Under the pieces are notes generated by a model that did not search any database, was not told where the DNA came from, and saw only the letters and a program-made list of their open reading frames with translations. A DNA stretch of 64,000 bases, taken from positions 1 through 64,000 of the forward strand of contig CALOEW010000030.1 in NCBI GenBank assembly GCA_942492445.1, written 5' to 3'. This stretch comes from NORP240 sp942492445 (GTDB lineage: Bacteria; Pseudomonadota; Gammaproteobacteria; Pseudomonadales; Pseudohongiellaceae). The translations under genes and the position numbers were made by a program. Below are positions 34,174 through 44,391 of the stretch, one piece after another (the first letter of the stretch is position 1; each line of letters opens with the position of its first letter).

Positions 34174-35559
34174 ATGACAGCAAACCATTTTGATATCGTG
34201 GTAATAGGGTCCGGACCCGCCGGTGAGGCGGCCGCAATGAATGCCAGGAAAAAAGGCAGGAAAGTGGCGGTGATCTGCGATCTTCCCCAGGTGGGAGGAA
34301 GCTGTACCCACCTGGGAACCATTCCCTCCAAGGCGCTCCGGCATGGTGTTAAGCAGATCATGCATTTCAACAGCAACCCCATGTTCCGTGACTTCAGTGA
34401 AATTCACAAGATTACCTTCCCGCAACTGCGCAAGCACACCGAAAAAGTGATTTACGAGCAGGTCAAGATGCGTACCGGGTTTTACGAACGTAACTTCGTG
34501 CCGGTTTTCAAAGGCATTGCCAGTTTTGTCGATAACACCACGGTCAAGGTCGGAAACCGCGGTGACTTTCTGACCGCGGACCACTTCATCATCGCAACCG
34601 GGGCGCGCCCCTATCACCCGCCGGATGTGAATTTTTCCCATCCACTGGTGTTTGACAGCGACACCATACTGGACCTTGACCATTCCCCGCGCAAAGTTAC
34701 CGTGATCGGCGCGGGCGTTATCGGTTGCGAGTACGCCTCGATTTTCGGCGGACTCGGCGCCAAAGTGGAGATCATCAACCCCGCCGACACCCTCCTGTCC
34801 TTCCTGGATTTTGAAATTTCCGATGCCCTGAGTTATCACCTGCGCAATGTCGGGGTACGCAGCCGGCACAACGAACTGTTCGAAAAGATGGAATACCATG
34901 ACGACCATCTGGTGACTTTTCTGCAGTCCGGCAAGAAGATCAAGAGCGACATCGTTTTCTGGGCAAATGGTCGCACCGGCAATACCGACAGGCTGAGCCT
35001 GGACAATGTTGGAATCGAGGTCAATTCCCGGGGGCAGATCGAGGTCGACAGAAGCTATCGCAGCTCGGCGGAAAACATCTACGCAGCGGGCGATGTGGTA
35101 GGCTGGCCGTCACTGGCCAGTTCAGCCTACGATCAGGGACGTGCGGCATGCAATGCCATTGTCGACCCGGGGGAGTGCCACTACATCGATGAAGTGGCAA
35201 CCGGCATCTACACCATTCCTGAAATCAGCACGCTGGGGAAAACCGAACGGCAGCTTACCAGGGAGAAGATACCTTACGAGGTCGGTAAGGCATTTTTCAA
35301 AAACACGGCAAGGGGGCAGATCACCGGCGAGCAGGTGGGCATGTTGAAACTTATCTTTCATTTCGACACCCTGGAGATTCTCGGTATTCACTGCTTTGGC
35401 GACCAGGCTTCCGAAATTGTCCATATCGGTCAGGCGATAATGCGCCAGCCAGGCCCGGCTAATTCCATGAAATACTTTCTCAACACCACGTTCAATTACC
35501 CCACGATGGCCGAGGCGTATCGTATAGCCGCCCTGGACGGACTCAACCGGGTATTTTGA
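34174..35559 (+). CDS. sthA: Soluble pyridine nucleotide transhydrogenase
   Basis: A flavoprotein of the dithiol-disulfide reductase fold that exchanges hydride between NADPH and NAD+. FAD-binding GSGPAGEAAAMNA, NAD-binding GAGVIGCEYASIFGGLG and the C-terminal NTTFNYPTMAEAYRIAALDGLNR match SthA. As usual for the family, the redox disulfide is incomplete (GGSCTHLGTIPSKA has one Cys). I chose the ATG at 34174 (461 residues); a TTG at 34156 is in frame. It lies between nqr and nuo, consistent with redox balancing. Confidence 0.95.
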   Translation: MTANHFDIVVIGSGPAGEAAAMNARKKGRKVAVICDLPQVGGSCTHLGTIPSKALRHGVKQIMHFNSNPMFRDFSEIHKITFPQLRKHTEKVIYEQVKMRTGFYERNFVPVFKGIASFVDNTTVKVGNRGDFLTADHFIIATGARPYHPPDVNFSHPLVFDSDTILDLDHSPRKVTVIGAGVIGCEYASIFGGLGAKVEIINPADTLLSFLDFEISDALSYHLRNVGVRSRHNELFEKMEYHDDHLVTFLQSGKKIKSDIVFWANGRTGNTDRLSLDNVGIEVNSRGQIEVDRSYRSSAENIYAAGDVVGWPSLASSAYDQGRAACNAIVDPGECHYIDEVATGIYTIPEISTLGKTERQLTREKIPYEVGKAFFKNTARGQITGEQVGMLKLIFHFDTLEILGIHCFGDQASEIVHIGQAIMRQPGPANSMKYFLNTTFNYPTMAEAYRIAALDGLNRVF

Positions 35560-35682
35560 ATTTTCGGCGAATCAGGCAACCCCTGGTGAATTCAGCTGGG
35601 TTTGCATTATAGTAATCAAGGCTACCCTGGTTGGACGCAGGGACTGTAACGCGGTGTCAGCCACAGATCCGGAGGAATAAGA

Positions 35683-36153
35683 ATGAAAAGAACTGCCAAG
35701 GACATTCTGGAGGAAAAAGGTGGTCACATGGTGACCATAAGCGCAGATGCCACCGTGTATCAGGCGTTGACGCTCATGACCCAGAACCATGTCGGTTCCG
35801 TTGTAATAACGGAAAACGAGAAGATCGTGGGCATTTACACCGAACGCGATCTCATGTTCCATGTCCTGGAAGAAGGATTTGACGCCAGGACTGCCAGGAT
35901 CCGTGACCACATGAGTGAAAAGCTGATTACTGCCAATGTCGCCGATCAGGCGCTTGAGCTTTATGACAAATTCCTCGGGCGCCGAATCAGGCATCTGCTT
36001 ATCGAAGAGAACGGGGACTATATCGGCCTGCTTTCAGTAGGGGATGTCATGAAAACCAACCTGCAGCAGAAAATCGAAGAACTGGAGGAACTCAACCACA
36101 TGGTCAGCCTCGAGTACTACGAAAACTGGAAGGAGATACAGGCGGAGCGGTAG
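35683..36153 (+). CDS. CBS-domain protein
   Basis: Two tandem CBS motifs fill this 156-residue protein: GGHMVTISADATVYQALTLM with GIYTERD, and the second ending in HLLIEENGDYIGLLSVGDVM. Such Bateman modules bind adenine nucleotides and act as energy sensors. A C-terminal helical tail (LQQKIEELEELNHMVSLEYY) could mediate dimers. GGAGGAA precedes the ATG. It has no fused catalytic domain, so its target is unknown. Confidence 0.85.
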   Translation: MKRTAKDILEEKGGHMVTISADATVYQALTLMTQNHVGSVVITENEKIVGIYTERDLMFHVLEEGFDARTARIRDHMSEKLITANVADQALELYDKFLGRRIRHLLIEENGDYIGLLSVGDVMKTNLQQKIEELEELNHMVSLEYYENWKEIQAER

Positions 36154-36717
36154 TTTGCGCTGACCAACGCCGAGACCGGATTTCGGGGAAAAGGACGAGC
36201 AGGTATTCCCGGTCACGGCTGCATGAATCGGACGGCTAATCCGGTAGTCAAAGCACTTGCCAACAATTCAAAAGGCGTGTTACTTTTGCGCCACGCTAAG
36301 GTTTTGGTCCATACCGGTCAGGCCGATCAACTGACAAAAAATCCGTAAGCCGTAGTCTTCAAGCTTGCTTTATTTTCAGTGCCGGATTGCGGGGGTCTCT
36401 GCAGTCCGGGTTGCAGATTTATCGGGTTGCCTGAACAACAGAAGTATTGCTGTATGGGAAGTGGTAAGACAGTCTCACACCGATTCAACAGTCGTATCCG
36501 GCGAATTTTTGCAGTGCTGTCGGGCGATAGCCTGTCTGCTCCCTACCTCGCCCAACTCACTATTCCGAATGCCAGCAGGCCAGGCAGCAACAGCAGGGTA
36601 CCGTTTAATAAGAAGTAAGAAGTTGACGTTTGAAAGGTATCTTAAAAGAAAAGTTCAGGTTTACTTGAGCAGTGACGATAGAGTAACTGGCCGCAGTATG
36701 CCTAAGGGGTATTGAGT
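36154..36717. other. Long leader region upstream of the nuo operon
   Basis: I see no credible gene in these 564 bases; open frames here lack homology and ribosome sites. The region is more AT-rich near its end. TTGACG at 36622-36627 could be a -35 element, but no matching -10 at 16-18 bases was found. Promoter elements for nuo probably lie here. Confidence 0.4.
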
Positions 36718-37167
36718 TTGGAAGCTACAACCAGTTTTCTGGAGGCATTACGGCCGTTCTTGTTTTATTCGGCTGCCGTGCTGTTTCTGGTTCTCACCAT
36801 GTTGGGGCTTTCCTACCTGCTGGGGCAGCGAACCAGCACACCCAACAAGAACCTGCCTTTTGAATCCGGTATCGTCTCGGTAGGTGACGCCCACTTCAAG
36901 ATCTCCGTTCATTTCTATCTTACTGCCATACTGTTCATCATTTTCGATCTTGAAGTGGTGTTTCTGTTCGCCTGGGCCGCGGTGGTCCGTGAAGCAGGGT
37001 GGCCGGGGTTTGTGGAGATTACCGTGTTTATCGTGATTCTGACAGCCGCTCTGATTTACCTGTGGCGAATTGGTGCCCTGGACTGGCGGACCCAGACGCA
37101 GAAACGGGAGTTACACAGGGTGAAAGGCCCGGGTGGTGTGGTGAACAAAAAGGAATTCAAGCTATGA
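36718..37167 (+). CDS. nuoA: NADH-quinone oxidoreductase subunit A
   Basis: A three-helix membrane subunit of complex I. LPFESGIVSVGDAHFKISVHFYLTAILFIIFDLEVVFLFAWA is the conserved core, carrying the family's FESG and FDLE motifs. The TTG at 36718 has AAGGGG 8 bases upstream; another TTG at 36712 is too close to that site. The length is 149 residues. The stop overlaps the nuoB start (ATGA). Confidence 0.94.
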   Translation: MEATTSFLEALRPFLFYSAAVLFLVLTMLGLSYLLGQRTSTPNKNLPFESGIVSVGDAHFKISVHFYLTAILFIIFDLEVVFLFAWAAVVREAGWPGFVEITVFIVILTAALIYLWRIGALDWRTQTQKRELHRVKGPGGVVNKKEFKL

Positions 37168-37805
37168 GCTGGCATCTGCAGAAGCCGGAAGATGCTCCAT
37201 CTGCGCGGCGTGGTGACAACACCTTCGACGAGTACCTGCGCCGTAATGTAATGATGACCAAACTGGAAGATATGATTGCCTGGGGCCGGAAGAATTCAAT
37301 TTGGCCTTTCAATTTCGGGTTGTCGTGCTGCTACGTGGAGATGGCTACCGCATTTACAAGCCGCCACGATATCGCGCGTTTCGGGTCCGAGGTTATCAGG
37401 GGTACACCACGGCAGTCGGATCTGATCGTGATCGCCGGAACGGTATTTCGCAAGATGGCCCCCGTTGTGGAGTTACTGTACGAGCAATTGCTGGAGCCGC
37501 GCTGGGTCATCTCCATGGGTTCCTGTGCCAATTCCGGAGGCATGTACGACATTTATTCCGTAGTCCAGGGGGTGGACAAATTTCTCCCCGTGGATGTCTA
37601 CGTTTCCGGCTGCCCGCCAAGGCCGGAAGCGCTGTTGCAGGGGCTGGTTCTGCTTCAGGAGTCGATCGGCTCCGAACGTCGGCCCCTCAGCTGGGTTATC
37701 AACGACCAGGGTATCCATCGGCGCGAGGAAAGAACTGTACAGCGAATCCGCCGTCATGACGACAGGATAGCCGCCACGGAACTTCGTTCGCCCGATGAAG
37801 TTTGA
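37164..37805 (+). CDS. nuoB: NADH-quinone oxidoreductase subunit B
   Basis: NuoB holds the N2 [4Fe-4S] cluster that reduces quinone. NFGLSCCYVEM with tandem cysteines, GSCANSGG and YVSGCPPRPEALLQGL supply the ligands. The 213-residue length includes a short basic C-terminal tail. The start overlaps nuoA by 4 bases. A TATAAT in the AT-rich gap after it (37821-37826) could mark an internal promoter, but the -35 is poor. Confidence 0.96.
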   Translation: MSWHLQKPEDAPSARRGDNTFDEYLRRNVMMTKLEDMIAWGRKNSIWPFNFGLSCCYVEMATAFTSRHDIARFGSEVIRGTPRQSDLIVIAGTVFRKMAPVVELLYEQLLEPRWVISMGSCANSGGMYDIYSVVQGVDKFLPVDVYVSGCPPRPEALLQGLVLLQESIGSERRPLSWVINDQGIHRREERTVQRIRRHDDRIAATELRSPDEV

Positions 37806-37864
37806 ATAAATTAAAAACCCTATAATACAACAAGATAAAAAGCACAAGTGAAGTAAGAAGTAAC

Positions 37865-39655
37865 GTGGAAACAGCCGAGAGTATCAAGTTGGACAAGGCC
37901 GGGAAGTCGTCTCCTACAAGCGCGCTGCTGCAACAGATAGGCGAGCGATTCGGCGCGCACATTCTGGCCCGGCAGGTGACCTGTGACGGGATCCCCACTT
38001 TCTGGATAGATCGTGGCAACCTGAAGGAGTTTCTGCGCTTTCTGAAAAATGAGTCGGAACCGGGCTTCGAAATGCTGCTCGATCTGACCGCCATCGACGA
38101 ACGGATGCGGGTGTATCGGGATGGTCAGCCGGTCAGCGAATTCACGGTGGTTTACCATCTGATGTCTTTCCGCGGCAACGTGGATCTGCGGGTCAAGGTG
38201 CCATTGCAGGATGCGGATCTGTCATTGCCGACCGTCTCCGATATCTGGCCCAGCGCCAACTGGTATGAACGCGAAGTGTGGGACATGTTCGCGGTCAGGT
38301 TCGACGGTCACCCCAACCTTTACCGCTTGATTCTGCCGCCCACCTGGAAAGGACACCCGCTGCGCAAGGAACATCCTGCCAGGGCCACCGAGATGGATCC
38401 TTACTCACTGGATGAAGACAAGGAGAAAATTGAGCAGGAAGCCCTGAAATTTCGCCCCGAAGAGTGGGGTATGGTCCGAAAGTCCGAAAACTCGGAATTC
38501 ATGTTTCTCAACCTGGGTCCGAATCACCCCAGCGTCCACGGCGCCTTTCGTATCGCCCTGCAACTGGACGGTGAGATTGTGGTCGATGCGGTTTCGGATA
38601 TCGGCTATCACCACCGTGGAGCCGAGAAGATGGGGGAGCGTCAGTCCTGGCACACCTTCATACCTTACACCGACCGGATCGATTACCTGGGTGGAGTGAT
38701 GAACAATCTGCCCTACGTCATGGCGGTGGAGAAGATGGCGGGCATAGAAGTGCCGGAACGCGCCAAGGTTATCCGGGTCATGCTGGCGGAGATGTTCCGT
38801 CTGTGCAGCCACCTGCTGTTTTACGGCACGTTTGCCCAGGACGTGGGCCAGCTGTCGCCAATCTTCTACATGTTCGTGGAGCGAGAGCGGATTTTCAATA
38901 TCATAGAGTCCATCTGCGGCGCCAGAATGCACCCGGGTTGGTTTCGGATTGGTGGAGTTGCGCAGGATCTCCCCAGAGGGTGGGACAAACGGGTGCGGGA
39001 ATTGCTCGACTTCATGCCGAAGCGTCTGCACGATTACGACAAGATGGTAATGGATAACGGAATTCTGAAACGTCGTACTCAGGGAGTAGGCGTTTACGAC
39101 ACCGGGCAGGCATTCGACTGGGCGATCACCGGTCCGGGGCTGAGAGCGACGGGTCTGGAATGGGATTATCGTAAGCAGCGTCCCTACAGCGGGTATGAAA
39201 ATTTCGACTTCGATGTGCCCATTGCCATTAACGGCGACTGTTATGACCGCTGTGCAGTACGGGTGGAGGAAATGCGCCAGAGTCTGCGTATCATCAAGCA
39301 GTGCGTGGACAACATGCCGGAGGGGCATTACAAGTCCGATCACCCCTTGACCACCCCCCCGCGAAAGGAGCGGACCCTGCAGGATATTGAGACGTTGATC
39401 AACCATTTCCTCAATGTCAGCTGGGGACCTGTCATTCCGCCAAACGAAGTGACTGTGTCGATCGAGGCAACCAAGGGAATCAACAGCTATTACCTGGTCA
39501 GTGACGGCAACACCACGTCCTATCGAACCAGGATAAGGACACCGTCGTTTGCACACCTGCAGATGATTCCGGAAATCAGTCGGGGGTTCATGTTGCCGGA
39601 TCTCATCGCCATTATTGCCAGTATTGATTTTGTCATGGCTGACGTAGATCGCTAG
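37865..39655 (+). CDS. nuoC: NADH-quinone oxidoreductase subunits C and D (fused)
   Basis: A fused NuoCD protein of 596 residues, the standard arrangement in many gammaproteobacteria. The NuoC part (about 1-190) has WPSANWYEREVWDMF and the NuoD part starts near LGPNHPSVHGAFRI. NuoD carries GYHHRGAEKMGERQ and the quinone-site histidine region, ending in ADVDR. Translation starts at GTG with only a weak ribosome site. Confidence 0.96.
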   Translation: METAESIKLDKAGKSSPTSALLQQIGERFGAHILARQVTCDGIPTFWIDRGNLKEFLRFLKNESEPGFEMLLDLTAIDERMRVYRDGQPVSEFTVVYHLMSFRGNVDLRVKVPLQDADLSLPTVSDIWPSANWYEREVWDMFAVRFDGHPNLYRLILPPTWKGHPLRKEHPARATEMDPYSLDEDKEKIEQEALKFRPEEWGMVRKSENSEFMFLNLGPNHPSVHGAFRIALQLDGEIVVDAVSDIGYHHRGAEKMGERQSWHTFIPYTDRIDYLGGVMNNLPYVMAVEKMAGIEVPERAKVIRVMLAEMFRLCSHLLFYGTFAQDVGQLSPIFYMFVERERIFNIIESICGARMHPGWFRIGGVAQDLPRGWDKRVRELLDFMPKRLHDYDKMVMDNGILKRRTQGVGVYDTGQAFDWAITGPGLRATGLEWDYRKQRPYSGYENFDFDVPIAINGDCYDRCAVRVEEMRQSLRIIKQCVDNMPEGHYKSDHPLTTPPRKERTLQDIETLINHFLNVSWGPVIPPNEVTVSIEATKGINSYYLVSDGNTTSYRTRIRTPSFAHLQMIPEISRGFMLPDLIAIIASIDFVMADVDR

Positions 39656-39712
39656 CCGAATAGAAAAGCCGGATCCCGGGTAACAGATAAAACAGAAAGT
39701 GGCCGTAAAAAA

Positions 39713-40258
39713 ATGAATTCAAACCTCATAGCCAGCAGCGGTGCTGCCGTTAAGATTCAGGCTCGGGAGTTGACCGCAAGTGAAATCGAGGAAATCGAAC
39801 ACGAGTTGACCTTGTATCCCGACAAGCAGGCGGTTGGGCTGGAGGCACTCAAGATCGTGCAGAAACACCAGGGCTGGGTCTCCGATGAAAGCCTGCACGC
39901 GATCTCCCGCTATCTGGATATTCCAGTCAGCGAACTGGAAGGGGTGGCGACATTTTTCAATCTGGTCTTCCGGCGGCCGGTCGGCAAACACGTGATACTT
40001 TTTTGTGACAGTGTCAGCTGCTGGATCATGGGCTGCGAGGATATCCGCCAACATATCACCGAAAAGTTGGGGATCGACTACGGCGGAACCACCGAAGACG
40101 GTGAATTCACCTTTATCCCGGTGCCCTGCCTGGGGGATTGTGATCGTGCCCCGGTGATGATGGTCGATGAAAATCAGCACCGCAATCTGACTGCAGAGAA
40201 AGTCGATGCCATCATTCAACAATATCGCAATAACGGGACCGGTGATCAGGGTAGTTGA
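39713..40258 (+). CDS. nuoE: NADH-quinone oxidoreductase subunit E
   Basis: A thioredoxin-like subunit of the NADH module with the N1a [2Fe-2S] cluster. The four ligands appear in FCDSVSCW and PCLGDCDRAPVMM. The preceding SELEGVATFFNLVFRRPVGKH is typical. The length is 181 residues. The next gene's upstream region overlaps its stop. Confidence 0.95.
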   Translation: MNSNLIASSGAAVKIQARELTASEIEEIEHELTLYPDKQAVGLEALKIVQKHQGWVSDESLHAISRYLDIPVSELEGVATFFNLVFRRPVGKHVILFCDSVSCWIMGCEDIRQHITEKLGIDYGGTTEDGEFTFIPVPCLGDCDRAPVMMVDENQHRNLTAEKVDAIIQQYRNNGTGDQGS

Positions 40259-40272
40259 GAAGTCGTCGAACC

Positions 40273-41553
40273 ATGGATAAACCGCTTACTAAAAATATCG
40301 ATTTGAGCAGGCCCCCGCTGGAACTGGTTCAGTACCAGGCGGCAGGCGGCTACGAGAGCGTCCGCAGGATTGCCGCAGGGCTGTCGCCTGCCGACGTGCT
40401 GCAACAGGTCAAGGATTCCGGTCTGAAAGGGCGTGGTGGTGCCGGGTTTCCAACCGGGCTCAAGTGGAGTTTCGTTCCAACCGGCGAAAATGCCCCGCGA
40501 GAGAAATACCTGGTCGTCAATGCTGACGAAATGGAGCCGGGGACATTCAAGGACCGATTGCTGATGGAAGGCGACCCCCATCTTTTGATCGAGGGAATGA
40601 TCATCGCCGCTTACACGATTCAGGCCAGCAGAGCCTACATTTTTCTGCGTGGAGAATACATCCGCTCGGAGAAGGCCCTGAAGAAGGCGATCACCGAAGC
40701 TCACGGAGCGGGATTACTGGGGAAGGATATTCTGGGTACGGGTTTCGATCTGGAAATTATTCTGCACACTTCCGCCGGGCGCTATATCTGTGGCGAGGAG
40801 ACAGCGCTTCTCAATGCCCTTGAAGGGAAGCGTGCCAATCCCCGCGCCAAGCCTCCGTTCCCCCAGGTGAGTGGGCTCTGGGGTAAACCGACCATCGTCA
40901 ACAACGTGGAAACAATCTGCAATCTGCCCGGTATCATCAGTCACGGGGTGACCTGGTACCAGGGGCTTGGCAAGGGTGTTGACCACGGCACCAAGCTGTT
41001 CGGTGTCAGTGGCCGGGTGCGCAACCCCGGGTGTTGGGAACTGCCATTCGGAACCACAATTCGCGAAGTGATCGAGGAACACGCGGGGGGTATGCAGGAT
41101 GGGTATCAACTGAAGGCGTTTCTGCCAGGCGGCGGGTCGACGGATTTTCTGCTGCCTGAACATCTGGATCTGGCATTGGACTACGACGTTATCGGCAAGG
41201 CCGGTAGTCGGCTGGCAACTGGAACGATGATTCTTCTTGACGACCGGACCTGTCCGGTAGGCATGGTGGGCAACCTGATGCGCTTCTTCAGCCACGAGTC
41301 CTGTGGCTGGTGCACGCCATGTCGTGACGGGCTGCCATGGATAGAACAGATTTTTGTCGATCTCGAAGCGGGGCGGGGGTCGGAAAAAGACCTGGGAATC
41401 CTTGAAGATCACCTGGATTACCTCGGTCCGGGGCGCACGTTCTGTGCCCTGGCCCCTGGCGCTATGGCACCGCTTGGCAGTGCCCTGCGGCACTTCCGGC
41501 AGGAGTTTGAAGATCACGTAGCCGGAAAGAAATGTCCCTACACCCGGCACTGA
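40273..41553 (+). CDS. nuoF: NADH-quinone oxidoreductase subunit F
   Basis: NuoF binds NADH, FMN and cluster N3. GLKGRGGAGFPTGLKWSF is the nucleotide site, YICGEETALLNALEG the FMN region, and ESCGWCTPCRDGLPW with a downstream Cys holds the [4Fe-4S] cluster. I use the ATG at 40273; an upstream TTG overlaps the nuoE stop. The length is 426 residues. Confidence 0.95.
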   Translation: MDKPLTKNIDLSRPPLELVQYQAAGGYESVRRIAAGLSPADVLQQVKDSGLKGRGGAGFPTGLKWSFVPTGENAPREKYLVVNADEMEPGTFKDRLLMEGDPHLLIEGMIIAAYTIQASRAYIFLRGEYIRSEKALKKAITEAHGAGLLGKDILGTGFDLEIILHTSAGRYICGEETALLNALEGKRANPRAKPPFPQVSGLWGKPTIVNNVETICNLPGIISHGVTWYQGLGKGVDHGTKLFGVSGRVRNPGCWELPFGTTIREVIEEHAGGMQDGYQLKAFLPGGGSTDFLLPEHLDLALDYDVIGKAGSRLATGTMILLDDRTCPVGMVGNLMRFFSHESCGWCTPCRDGLPWIEQIFVDLEAGRGSEKDLGILEDHLDYLGPGRTFCALAPGAMAPLGSALRHFRQEFEDHVAGKKCPYTRH

Positions 41554-41633
41554 CGTGTGCGGGCAGGTGAAGATCGTCGGTTGCAATTGAACGGGAAAGC
41601 AGGACAACAAGCAGTACAATTGGAGAAAGTGCA

Positions 41634-44388
41634 GTGGCAAAAATTGTCATAGACGGAGTGACATACGAGGTTAACGGCGACAACAACCTGTTGCAGGAAT
41701 GTCTGTCCAAAGGCCTCGATCTGCCCTATTTCTGCTGGCATCCCTGCATGGGTTCCGTAGGCGCCTGCCGGCAATGTGCGGTTAAGCAGTACCGCGACGA
41801 GAATGACACGAAAGGCACACTGGTCATGGCCTGCATGACCAAGGCCAACGATGGCAGCATAATCTCCGTTGACGACGAAGAAGCGAAAAAATTCCGCGCC
41901 AACGTGATAGAGAGCCTGATGATCAGTCACCCCCATGACTGTCCGGTTTGCGAGGAAGGCGGTGAATGCCATCTACAGGACATGACGCTGATGTCCGGGC
42001 ATAATTATCGCCGCTACGATCGTAACAAGGTCACCCACCGGAATCAGTATCTTGGTCCATTCATCGGGCATGAAATGAACCGCTGCATCACCTGTTACCG
42101 TTGTGTGCGTTTCTACGACGATTACGCGGGTGGCACCGATCTGTCCGCACAGGCCAGCCACCATCATACCTACTTCGGTCGCCAGAGTGACGGTTTTCTG
42201 GAAAGTGAATTCAGCGGCAACCTGGTTGAAGTGTGTCCGACCGGGGTGTTCACAGATGCCACTTTCAGCGCTCATTATTCCCGTAAATGGGATCTTCAGA
42301 CAGCCCCCGCAGTGTGTGTGGGTTGTGCGGTTGGCTGCAATACCACTCCCGGAGAGCGCTACGGCAGATTGTCCCGCATCGTTAACCGGTATCACGGGGA
42401 TATCAACGGTTATTTTCTCTGCGACCGCGGCCGCTTCGGTTATGGCTTCGTCAACAGTACAGACCGATTGACCGAATCCCACGAAGGCAGGGCCCAGGCG
42501 CGTCGAGCCCTGTCCGGTGACGAGGCTGCGGGGCGATTGAACACGCTGGTGGATGAGGCTGCAGGTGCAGTGATCGGTATCGGTTCACCCCGTGCCAGCG
42601 TTGAAGCCAACTTTGCCTTGCTGCAGAGAGTCGGCAGGGACAATTTCTACGCCGGGTTCAGCGACACCGAGTTTTCCCTGATATCGCTGATGAGCCGGTT
42701 GGCTGCCAATCCGCAGTTGCACACACCTTCAGTCCGCGAGATCGAGGAAGCGGATGCAGTGCTTGTCCTGGGCGAAGATTTAACCAACACGGCTCCCAGA
42801 ATTGCCCTGGCGGTCCGGCAGTCGGCTCGCAACCGCGCCGATGAACTGGCAAGGGCAGCTGGAATTCCACCCTGGCAGGATGCTGCGGTCAGGGAACTGG
42901 CGCAACACGAGCTGTCGCCGGTCTACATCTTTGCCGGGTATGGCACCCGTCTTGACGATATCGCCAGGGCAACAGCAGTCGACGATGCCTCCGGGCTGAC
43001 GAGACTTGCGGCTGCGCTGACCAGGATTCTGGACAGCAGGGCAGCTGCACCGCTGGAGGGGCTGGATGACAACCAGAAACAGCTTCTGGGTAATCTGGCC
43101 GACGACCTGAAGCAAGCCCGGAGGACCCCTGATTGTGTGCGGAACAGGCAGTGGCAGCCTTGACTTGATGAAAGCCGCAGCCAATGTCGCCACGGCGCTG
43201 GCAGTTGCCCGTCAGACTGACCAGGCGATCGATTTCTGCTGCATCGCGCCGGAAGTCAACAGTGTCGGGCTGGGGCTGATGCTCGAGGAAAACAACTCCC
43301 TGGGACAGGCATTGCAAAAAATGCAGTCCGGAGAAGTGAAAACGGCCATTGTGCTGGAGAATGATCTCTACGGCCGGGCTCCCGAACCGCTGGTGGAGGC
43401 CGCCATCTCCGGCGTCGGGCACCTGGTGGTCATTGACCAGTTGTCCACCCGTACCAGCGCTGCGGCCGACCTGGTTCTTGCCAGTACCACCTTTGCAGAA
43501 CAGCAGGGGACCTATATCAATTACGAGGGCAGGGCGCAACTGAGCCTGCAGGTTTTTATCAGCTCCCATGCCTGCCAGCCGGCATGGAAATGGTTGTGCA
43601 AGGACTCCGGTACCACGTTTCAGGGCCTGCTTCAGGCGTGCGAATCCAGTCTGGACGAACTGGGAGGCATTGCCTCGGTACTGCCCCACCCCCTGGCGCT
43701 TGCGGCCGGCATGAAATACCCGAGGCAGTCGCACCGCTACAGTGGCAGAACCGCCATGCTGGCTGCCGCGAATGTCCATGAGAGCAGGCAACCCCAGGAT
43801 CAGGATTCGATAATGGCGTTTTCCATGGAGGGCATCTCCAGTCAGAAAGACACGGCGATCCTGCCAAATACCTGGGCGCCGAGCTGGAATTCCAATCAGT
43901 CCATAAGCAAGTTTCAGGATGAAGTGGGGGGCCACCTGAGAAGTGGCAATCCGGGCGTACTGCTGATTTCAAAAAACGGTCAGGCAGATTCCTATTTAAC
44001 GATTGAAGCGGATTCCCGGAGGGGGGCCCGAGACTTCACGGTCATCCCGGCACACCAGCTGTTCGGCAGCGATGAATTGAGTGCCCGCTCCGAGGTCGTG
44101 GCGCAGCGCCTGATCGGCTCCTACCTCGCCCTCGGGCCGGAGGACGCGGCCCGGCTTGGTGTAACAGAAAACAGCCTGTTGACTATTGAGGCTGCCGACG
44201 GGGTGGCTCAATACCCGGTCTGCATCCGTGGCAAGATCAGCCCGGGGACCGCTGTGGTGTTTACCACTGCCGGTCAATTCCCGGTAGCCAGGGGAGGCGA
44301 GACGGTAGTGCTTTCAAAGGTGGACGGCACCGGGCAGGGGCGTTTCGACAACCTGATCGTAAGTGACCTGTTGCAGGAGGGTAGATAG
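41634..44388 (+). CDS. nuoG: NADH-quinone oxidoreductase subunit G (frameshifted as read)
   Basis: NuoG holds clusters N1b, N4, N5 and the N7-type site. In order: CWHPCMGSVGACRQC, HPHDCPVCEEGGECHLQ, CITCYRCVRF and CVGCAVGCNTTPGER with a later Cys before DRGRFGY. The molybdopterin-like domain follows. Near 43125 the frame shifts: the first frame reads into a stop at 43163, while the continuation (PLIVCGTGSGSLDLMKAAAN) is one base on. An extra A in CGGAGGACCCC explains it. Total span is 918 codons plus one base, the size expected for NuoG, and the rest of the operon is intact. If real, the last 400 residues are lost. Confidence 0.92.
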
Positions 44389-44391
44389 TCC

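Noticed and set aside
36365..36715. 116-codon frame in the nuo leader
   Set aside because: No ribosome site, no domain, and composition unlike neighbouring proteins; it covers the likely promoter region.
37802..37826. Internal promoter before nuoCD (TTGAAT / TATAAT)
   Set aside because: The -10 is perfect, but the spacer is only 13 bases and no better -35 exists, so I mention it only under nuoB.
38405..39556. 383-codon open frame antisense to nuoCD
   Set aside because: It overlaps a clear NuoD gene and has no family signature.
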